10,724 nt of DNA. It comes from an uncultured Flavobacteriia bacterium (lineage in GTDB: Bacteria > Bacteroidota > Bacteroidia > Flavobacteriales > Flavobacteriaceae). Under the pieces are notes generated by a model. It was not told the origin of the DNA and did not search any database. It worked only from the letters and a program-made list of their open reading frames with translations. The stretch spans positions 1 to 10,724 of the forward strand of contig CAMLRV010000062.1 in assembly GCA_946482495.1 (NCBI GenBank), written 5' to 3'. The position numbers were made by a program, and so were the translations under genes. Positions 6,588-10,724 of this stretch are shown here, in pieces (position 1 is the first letter of the stretch; each line of letters begins with the position of its first letter).

Positions 6588-6601
6588 TATGAACTTTTCA
6601 A

Positions 6602-6625
6602 AATTACTGAATACTAATTACTGAA
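6602..6625. repeat. Short direct repeat AATTACTGAA x2
   Basis: AATTACTGAA occurs at 6602-6611 and 6616-6625 (period 14), followed by a looser third unit, ACATTGAAAAC. It sits just after the stop of the polyprenyl synthase gene. Similar ACTGAA-rich runs are familiar intergenic filler in flavobacterial genomes; no function is evident. Confidence 0.55.
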
Positions 6626-6640
6626 CATTGAAAACTAGAA

Positions 6641-7621
6641 CTATATCTTTCTTTCAATCACGTAATTTACCATTAAAGTAAGTGAGTCTTTATATACTGA
6701 ATTGGGGAAGTCTTGAATAAGTAGTAATGCCTCTTGTTGAAACTGAACCATTTTTTCTTCAGCGTAAGTTAATCCGCCATGGTTTTTTACAAAAGCAATA
6801 ACTTCTTTCACGCGTTTTTTATCTTTATTATGATTTTTTATCGAATTGATAATCCAACTTTTTTCTTTTGAAGAGCAATTGTTTAACGTATGAATTAATG
6901 GCAACGTCATTTTTTGTTCTTTAATGTCAATTCCAGTTGGTTTGCCGATTGCATCTTCTGTATAATCGAACAAATCATCTTTAATTTGAAATGCCATTCC
7001 GATTAGTTCACCGAATTTACGCATTTTTTCAATTACGATTTTATCATCAGGAGCCACCGCACACGCACCTAAAGAACAACAAGCGGCTATTAATGTAGCT
7101 GTTTTTTGACGAATGATTTCGTAGTAAATATCTTCTGTGATATCCAGTTTTCTGGCTTTTTCGATTTGCAATAATTCACCTTCGCTCATTTCTCTAACAG
7201 CTACAGAAATTATTTTAAGCAAATCGAAATCGTTATTATCTATAGAAAGTAATAAACCTTTTGATAGTAAAAAATCACCAACTAGAACCGCAATTTTATT
7301 TTTCCAAAGCGCATTAATAGAGAAAAAGCCACGACGTTTGTTACTGTCATCGACCACATCATCATGAACTAAAGTAGCGGTGTGAATTAATTCAATTACC
7401 GAAGCACCTCTATACGTTCTGTCATTTACGGTTCCGCCAGAAACCATTTTAGCTGTAAGAAACACAAACATTGGTCGCATTTGTTTCCCTTTACGGTTAA
7501 CAATGTAATGCGTAATTCTATTAAGTAACGCCACCTTTGAAGACATAGCTAGTTGAAACTTTTTCTCGAAAAGTTCCATTTCATGTGTGATGGGTTCTTT
7601 AATTTGTTCGGTAATCTTCAT
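6641..7621 (-). CDS. Polyprenyl diphosphate synthase, long-chain trans type
   Basis: A 326-residue cytoplasmic prenyltransferase that extends an allylic diphosphate with isopentenyl diphosphate units. Hallmarks are GKQMRP (45-50), the first Asp-rich motif D87-D88-V-V-D91, and the second Asp-rich motif D215-D216-L-F-D219 after FQIK, plus the QKT (172-174) substrate-binding triplet. The fifth residue before the first motif is Ala (A82) rather than an aromatic, which in this family favours long products; the likely role is the menaquinone side chain (hepta- or octaprenyl range, IspB/HepT-like), but chain length cannot be fixed from sequence. The start is supported by the recalled family N-terminus. 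A -7 element ends only seven bases before the ATG. No terminator follows, so transcription may run on into the sigma gene. Confidence 0.93.
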   Translation of the reverse strand: MKITEQIKEPITHEMELFEKKFQLAMSSKVALLNRITHYIVNRKGKQMRPMFVFLTAKMVSGGTVNDRTYRGASVIELIHTATLVHDDVVDDSNKRRGFFSINALWKNKIAVLVGDFLLSKGLLLSIDNNDFDLLKIISVAVREMSEGELLQIEKARKLDITEDIYYEIIRQKTATLIAACCSLGACAVAPDDKIVIEKMRKFGELIGMAFQIKDDLFDYTEDAIGKPTGIDIKEQKMTLPLIHTLNNCSSKEKSWIINSIKNHNKDKKRVKEVIAFVKNHGGLTYAEEKMVQFQQEALLLIQDFPNSVYKDSLTLMVNYVIERKI

Positions 7622-7627
7622 AGCGTT

Positions 7628-7636
7628 TCAAAAGTA
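7628..7636 (-). promoter_or_regulatory. -7 promoter element for the polyprenyl synthase gene
   Basis: On the minus strand TACTTTTGA; the first eight bases match TAnnTTTG. Only seven bases (AAACGCT) separate the G from the ATG at 7621, so the transcript should have almost no 5' leader. It follows the terminator of the upstream gene by about 20 bases, which supports a separate transcription unit. Confidence 0.55.
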
Positions 7637-7651
7637 GTGAAAACTAGAAAT

Positions 7652-7675
7652 AAAAAAAACTCCCGAAGGAGTTTT
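7652..7675 (-). terminator. Intrinsic terminator with UUCG tetraloop after the unknown exported protein
   Basis: Arms 7656-7663 and 7668-7675 form a perfect 8-base stem (AAAACTCC/GGAGTTTT). On the minus strand the four-base loop is TTCG, a very stable tetraloop, and the 3' arm leads into a run of eight T. It lies 33 bases after the stop codon of the gene at 7708-8556. Confidence 0.9.
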
Positions 7676-7707
7676 AAATGTATTATTTTGTGATTTTTAT
7701 AAATCAC

Positions 7708-8556
7708 TTATTTTTTTCCATTTATTTTTTCAACTAAATCCTTAAGGTCTCCTTTGTTAAATGCTAATCCCATTATAGCATATTCGAAATATACAACTTC
7801 TCCGTTTGATGGATCAAAAACAAAAATTGATTTATTTAAAGTGATTGCAGGTTGAAGATAGTAATATTCTGTACTTTTATCTTTAATGGCTTTTTCTATT
7901 TTTTCTTTTGTGCAAAATTCAAATTTAAAAGGGTAGTTAGCTGCGAAATCTTCTTTAGTTAACTTTGCTCCAATTGATTCTTGACAAACTAATAAAGTGC
8001 GTTCTTTTATTTTACTTGCTTTTGATAAATAAATTTCTTGTAATTTTTTGGCAAGCTTAAGTGAACCACCTTTAGCTTCATTTTGTTGTATAACATCAAT
8101 AGCTTGAACCATAGATTCCATCATATTTCTTAATCTGTAGCTACATTCAGTTAATTTATTTTCGTTTAAGAAAAAGTTGATTGGACAATATGCAATTAAG
8201 TCGTCATAATGATATTTAGTAATGCTTTTTTTACCACCATTTATTAGTGCTAAATAATGATAGTTTTGTTGAGGTTTTGGACCTTCAATTGTTACCAATA
8301 ATATAAATGAAGCAGTTTTGTCTGTGATTTTTGTTTTAAATTCATTGCTTGTTATAGTTTCAAAAGCAGTTACTTTCCACGAAGTATTTGCTGCTAAAAC
8401 TATTTCTGAATCGTATTTTTTGTCTCCTGATAAAACTATGTAAGTTTTTGAAGCTTTAAATTGTTTGAATTCTTCTCCTTTAACATCTACTGAAGATAAT
8501 TGACTAAATCCAAAGTTAGATAAGAATAGTAATAAGTAAAAAATGTTTTTTTTCAT
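7708..8556 (-). CDS. Exported protein of unknown function
   Basis: A 282-residue protein I do not recognise. Residues 1-18 form a Sec signal peptide (MKKNIFYLLLFLSNFGFS) with likely cleavage before Q19; there is no lipobox and no other transmembrane segment, so the mature protein is probably periplasmic or secreted. The mature part mixes beta-like stretches (TYIVLSGDKKY, SFILLVTIEG, YHYLALING, SIFVFDPSNGEVVYFEYA) with a helical middle (about 140-190) and has four cysteines (C124, C138, C191, C215) that could form two disulfides. No type IX secretion C-terminal domain is visible. It is a single-gene unit with its own -7 element (8578-8586) and its own terminator. Base composition and Lys/Glu-rich style match the neighbours. 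Confidence 0.75.
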   Translation of the reverse strand: MKKNIFYLLLFLSNFGFSQLSSVDVKGEEFKQFKASKTYIVLSGDKKYDSEIVLAANTSWKVTAFETITSNEFKTKITDKTASFILLVTIEGPKPQQNYHYLALINGGKKSITKYHYDDLIAYCPINFFLNENKLTECSYRLRNMMESMVQAIDVIQQNEAKGGSLKLAKKLQEIYLSKASKIKERTLLVCQESIGAKLTKEDFAANYPFKFEFCTKEKIEKAIKDKSTEYYYLQPAITLNKSIFVFDPSNGEVVYFEYAIMGLAFNKGDLKDLVEKINGKK

Positions 8557-8577
8557 GATTAAAATAAGTTAATTTTT

Positions 8578-8586
8578 ACAAAAGTA
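8578..8586 (-). promoter_or_regulatory. -7 promoter element for the unknown exported protein
   Basis: On the minus strand TACTTTTGT, a full match to TAnnTTTGY, 21 bases upstream of the ATG at 8556. The predicted leader is about 15 bases. No clear -33 box was found. Confidence 0.55.
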
Positions 8587-8660
8587 GATGAAATCCAACT
8601 TGTAAAAAAATATTTTAATCCATTTATTTTGTAAGTAAAAATTTATTTTTTTGTTGTTTA

Positions 8661-9701
8661 CTAACTTTTATTTGCCAATTGTCCGCACGCAGCATCAATG
8701 TCTTTACCGCGACTTCTTCTTACTTTTACCACAATATTGTTTTTTTCTAATGCGGAAATGTAATTGTTAATGGCTTGTTCGCTCGCTTGTTGGAAATTAC
8801 CATCATCAATAGCGTTATATTCAATTAAGTTTACCTTACAAGGTACATATTTGCAAAATTTTACCAAGGCATCAATAGAAGCTTTATCGTCATTTATGCC
8901 TTTCCAAACTACATATTCATAGGTAATTTTGCTTTTCGTTTTTTTGTACCAATATTCTAAAGCTTCACGTAATTCTGGCAATGGGAAACTCTTAGTAAAA
9001 GGCATAATTTCATTTCTGGTTGCTTCTATGGCTGAATGTAAAGAAACTGCCAATTTGAATTTCACTTCGTCATCTGCCATTTTTTTAATCATTTTGGAAA
9101 CTCCAGAAGTTGAAACTGTAATTCGTTTTGGCGACATTCCTAAACCTTCATCAGAAGTAATCATGTCAATGGCTTTCATTACGTTTGGGTAATTCATTAA
9201 TGGTTCACCCATTCCCATGAAAACGATGTTGGAAAGCGGTCTGTCATAATACAATCTACTTTCATTGTCAATCGCAACCACTTGGTCATAAATTTCTCCA
9301 GGGGTTAAGTTTCGCATGCGTTTTAAACGAGCGGTAGCACAAAAATTACAGTCTAAACTGCAACCAACCTGACTCGAAACACAAGCAGTTGTTCGAGTAT
9401 TTGTAGGTATCAGAACGCTTTCTACAATTAAATCGTCGTGTAAACGAACCGCGTTTTTTACGGTTCCGTCTTCGCTTCGTTGCATCGTATCTACTTTCAC
9501 ATGATTGATGACAAAGTTTGCTTCTAACATGGCACGCGTTTCTTTAGAAATATTCGTCATGTTTTCAAATGAATGCGCACTTTTGTTCCATAACCATTCG
9601 TAAATTTGATTACCACGAAAGGCTTTGTCGCCGTTAGATACGAAAAATTCTCTTAATTGCTCTTTAGATAAAGCTCGGATGTCTTTTTTTTCTGCTTGCA
9701 T
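8661..9701 (-). CDS. rlmN: RlmN, dual-specificity 23S rRNA A2503 / tRNA A37 C2-methyltransferase
   Basis: A radical SAM enzyme that methylates C2 of adenine 2503 in 23S rRNA and adenine 37 in certain tRNAs. The 346 residues include the radical SAM motif C114-x3-C118-x2-C121 (GCSLDCNFC) that holds the 4Fe-4S cluster, the methyl-carrying pair corresponding to E. coli C118 and C355, here C107 (ACVSSQVG) and C339 (AACGQL), the SAM-binding GMGEPLMN segment, and the helical N-terminal RNA-binding region (KKDIRALSKEQLREFF ... FRGNQIYEWLW). All catalytic residues are intact. The start MQAEKKDIRAL agrees with the recalled family N-terminus, yet the -7 element ends only three bases before the ATG, implying a leaderless mRNA. 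It is divergent from the O-methyltransferase gene. Confidence 0.97.
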   Translation of the reverse strand: MQAEKKDIRALSKEQLREFFVSNGDKAFRGNQIYEWLWNKSAHSFENMTNISKETRAMLEANFVINHVKVDTMQRSEDGTVKNAVRLHDDLIVESVLIPTNTRTTACVSSQVGCSLDCNFCATARLKRMRNLTPGEIYDQVVAIDNESRLYYDRPLSNIVFMGMGEPLMNYPNVMKAIDMITSDEGLGMSPKRITVSTSGVSKMIKKMADDEVKFKLAVSLHSAIEATRNEIMPFTKSFPLPELREALEYWYKKTKSKITYEYVVWKGINDDKASIDALVKFCKYVPCKVNLIEYNAIDDGNFQQASEQAINNYISALEKNNIVVKVRRSRGKDIDAACGQLANKS

Positions 9702-9704
9702 GGT

Positions 9705-9736
9705 GCAAAAGTACTACTAATGTGCCAATTAATCAA
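9705..9736 (-). promoter_or_regulatory. Promoter of rlmN (TTG -33 and TACTTTTGC -7)
   Basis: On the minus strand TTG (9734-9736), a spacer of 20 bases, then TACTTTTGC (9705-9713), matching both parts of the Bacteroidetes housekeeping promoter. Only ACC separates the -7 element from the ATG at 9701, so transcription should begin at or next to the A of the start codon. Confidence 0.65.
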
Positions 9737-9753
9737 TTTTCAATGAGCCAATT
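9719..9753. repeat. Short direct repeat AATGwGCCAATT x2
   Basis: AATGTGCCAATT (9719-9730) and AATGAGCCAATT (9742-9753) differ at one base, with a period of 23. They resemble the AATTTGAAAATGwGCCAATT intergenic tandem repeats I recall from Flavobacterium, here reduced to two units. The first copy overlaps the rlmN promoter spacer. Confidence 0.55.
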
Positions 9754-9758
9754 TGATG

Positions 9759-9803
9759 AAACACAGATTTCAAAAATTTTAGAAATTGCTTTAATCTGTG
9801 TTT
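9759..9803. repeat. Perfect 11-base inverted repeat between divergent rlmN and O-methyltransferase genes
   Basis: AAACACAGATT (9759-9769) and AATCTGTGTTT (9793-9803) are exact inverted copies around a 23-base AT-rich centre. It lies upstream of both divergent promoters (9705-9736 and 9820-9828). ACACAGATT/AATCTGTGT palindromes are another recurrent flavobacterial intergenic type as far as I recall; an operator function is possible but unsupported. Confidence 0.65.
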
Positions 9804-9819
9804 AAAGCATTGGATTTTG

Positions 9820-9828
9820 TACTTTTGT
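9820..9828 (+). promoter_or_regulatory. -7 promoter element for the O-methyltransferase gene
   Basis: TACTTTTGT is a full match to TAnnTTTGY. It puts transcription start near 9834 and a leader of about 16 bases before the ATG at 9850. It overlaps the in-frame TTG at 9817, ruling that codon out as the start. Confidence 0.6.
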
Positions 9829-9849
9829 ATTTTGAAATTTATAATAATT

Positions 9850-10491
9850 ATGCACTTTATATCTGAAGATTTAGAAAACTACGTAGCGAATCATTCACAA
9901 CAAGAACCAGAATTATTGGTTAAGTTAAATAAGGAAACGCATCAGAAAATTTTACAACCAAGAATGTTAAGTGGACATTTTCAAGGTAGAGTTTTGAGTA
10001 TGTTATCTAAAATAATCAATCCAAAGCATATTTTAGAAATTGGAACTTACACTGGTTATGCTGCATTATGTTTGGCGGAAGGTTTGCAAGAAAACGGGAC
10101 CCTAGATACGATTGATATTAACGAAGAATTGGAAGAAATTCAACAAAAGTATTTTGATTTGTCTGACTATTCGAATCAAATTTTTCAGCATATTGGTGAT
10201 GCAATTGAAATTATCCCAACACTAAATAAAAAATTCGATTTGGTTTTTATTGATGCCGATAAAGAAAATTACATCAATTATTTTCATTTGATTGTGCCAC
10301 TAATGAATAAAGGTGGAATTATTTTATCCGACAATGTGTTGTGGAGTGGAAAAGTATTGGAAGAAGTAAAAGCCAATGACAAAAGCACACAAATTCTATT
10401 AGATTATAACAGAATCATTAATGAAGACGAACGTGTGGAAACAGTTTTATTGCCAATTCGTGATGGTTTAACGGTAACGCGAGTGAAATAA
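9850..10491 (+). CDS. SAM-dependent class I O-methyltransferase (caffeoyl-CoA/catechol OMT-like family)
   Basis: A 213-residue cytoplasmic methyltransferase. The SAM-binding glycine-rich loop is LEIGTYTGYAALCLAEGL (62-79), followed by the acidic end of beta-2 (D89 in TIDIN) and the GDA segment (116-118). The divalent-metal site typical of the family is present as D135 (FIDADKENY), D161 and N162 (LSDNVLWSGK). Length and order of motifs match small bacterial members of the Methyltransf_3 family, whose natural substrates (catechol-like compounds, or tRNA hydroxyuridine for the related TrmR) are often unknown; the substrate here cannot be assigned. I chose the ATG at 9850 over the upstream TTG because the latter sits in the -7 element. 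Its stop is one base from the stop of the convergent phosphatase gene. Confidence 0.92.
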   Translation: MHFISEDLENYVANHSQQEPELLVKLNKETHQKILQPRMLSGHFQGRVLSMLSKIINPKHILEIGTYTGYAALCLAEGLQENGTLDTIDINEELEEIQQKYFDLSDYSNQIFQHIGDAIEIIPTLNKKFDLVFIDADKENYINYFHLIVPLMNKGGIILSDNVLWSGKVLEEVKANDKSTQILLDYNRIINEDERVETVLLPIRDGLTVTRVK

Positions 10492-10492
10492 A

Positions 10493-10724
10493 TTATTGTT
10501 TTTCGAATTTTCGAATTGCGATTTGATATAATTTAAAGAATAAAATCCCTGTTAGGCTTCCGAAAATAAATCCTGAAATAATATCTAAAGGAAAGTGTAA
10601 GCCTAAGTAAATTCTACTGTACGCGAAAATTAACGGATATAAAAAAATTAGATAAGTGTATTTATAATATTGTTTTAATATTAAAAAGATAAACATCATG
10701 GCAGCTGTTGAATTGGCAGCATGT
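10493..10724 (-). CDS. PAP2-family membrane phosphatase (C-terminal part, cut by window edge)
   Basis: The visible 76 residues open with HAANSTAAM, the end of PAP2 motif 2 (PSxHAA...), and contain motif 3 as SRIYLGLHFPLDIISGFIFG, with the catalytic H-x3-D pair in LHFPLD. Two or three hydrophobic membrane segments flank the motifs and the protein ends in a basic tail (AIRKFEKQ). Family members dephosphorylate undecaprenyl diphosphate, phosphatidic acid or similar lipids at the membrane; the substrate here is unknown. The open frame continues through the ATG pair near 10694-10699 to the window edge, so those ATGs are internal and the 5' end is missing. Confidence 0.88.
   Translation of the reverse strand, partial: HAANSTAAMMFIFLILKQYYKYTYLIFLYPLIFAYSRIYLGLHFPLDIISGFIFGSLTGILFFKLYQIAIRKFEKQ

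Larger units (their letters stand above)
6462..6588. repeat. Diverged direct repeat carrying the two ECF promoters
   Basis: Two 48-base units, 6462-6509 and 6541-6588, align without gaps at 37 of 48 positions with a period of 79 bases. Each runs from TTTAAA through TTCTATT, ATAGACGA and GGTTG on the plus strand. The 31 bases between them contain a perfect inverted repeat GTTTTAAA/TTTAAAAC (6515-6522 and 6529-6536). A local duplication followed by drift is the simplest explanation. Confidence 0.75.

Noticed and set aside
8631..8665. Imperfect inverted repeat at the rlmN stop (GTAAGTAAA / TTTACTAAC)
   Set aside because: There is one mismatch, a 17-base loop, weak A/T pairing and no T run after it on the minus strand, so it is not credible as a terminator.
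7137..9192. Plus-strand open frames opposite the polyprenyl synthase and rlmN genes (7137-7367, 8929-9192)
   Set aside because: Both are antisense to conserved catalytic regions of well-supported genes.
9817..9849. TTG-initiated extension of the O-methyltransferase
   Set aside because: It overlaps the TACTTTTGT promoter element and would add an atypical hydrophobic stretch; the ATG at 9850 is the family-like start.
10694..10699. The ATG pair as the start of a small 68-residue membrane protein
   Set aside because: The frame stays open upstream and encodes HAANSTAA, part of PAP2 motif 2, so these ATGs are internal to a larger truncated gene.

Overview
The window comes from a member of the Bacteroidota, almost certainly a Flavobacteriaceae and probably Flavobacterium or a close relative. 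The evidence is the strongly AT-rich DNA, A-rich translation start regions without Shine-Dalgarno boxes, repeated TAnnTTTG-type -7 promoter elements in place of TATAAT, a recognisable start of the gliding gene gldB, and flavobacterial-looking versions of DnaG, RlmN and a NarL-type response regulator. It looks like ordinary chromosome: no insertion sequence, phage gene, CRISPR array, tRNA or rRNA was seen.

Layout. On the left, gldB (minus strand, cut by the window edge) is divergent from nadE (plus), which makes NAD+. A stand-alone LuxR/NarL-type response regulator follows nadE on the plus strand with its own promoter. It converges on dnaG (DNA primase, minus) across an imperfect long palindrome. 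Next comes a three-gene minus-strand block read right to left: an ECF sigma factor, an overlapping single-span membrane protein that is probably its anti-sigma regulator, and a secreted protein with a coiled coil followed by an outer-membrane beta-barrel. A strong intrinsic terminator closes the block just before dnaG. Upstream of the sigma gene are two tandem copies of an ECF-style promoter (CAACC, 16-base spacer, CGTCTA), which suggests autoregulation. Further right on the minus strand are a long-chain polyprenyl diphosphate synthase (probably for menaquinone side chains), an unknown exported protein with its own UUCG-loop terminator, and rlmN (rRNA/tRNA adenine C2 methyltransferase). A repeat-rich intergenic region separates rlmN from a divergent plus-strand O-methyltransferase, which ends one base short of a convergent, partial PAP2-family phosphatase at the right edge.

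How it fits together. Most genes are housekeeping units with single promoters; several TACTTTTG elements lie so close to their start codons that the messages should be nearly leaderless (polyprenyl synthase, rlmN). The one unit that looks like a self-contained regulatory system is the sigma / membrane protein / outer-membrane protein block with its duplicated promoter. The most striking protein-level observation is that DnaG keeps the shape of its N-terminal CHC2 zinc-ribbon motif but has lost all four zinc ligands.
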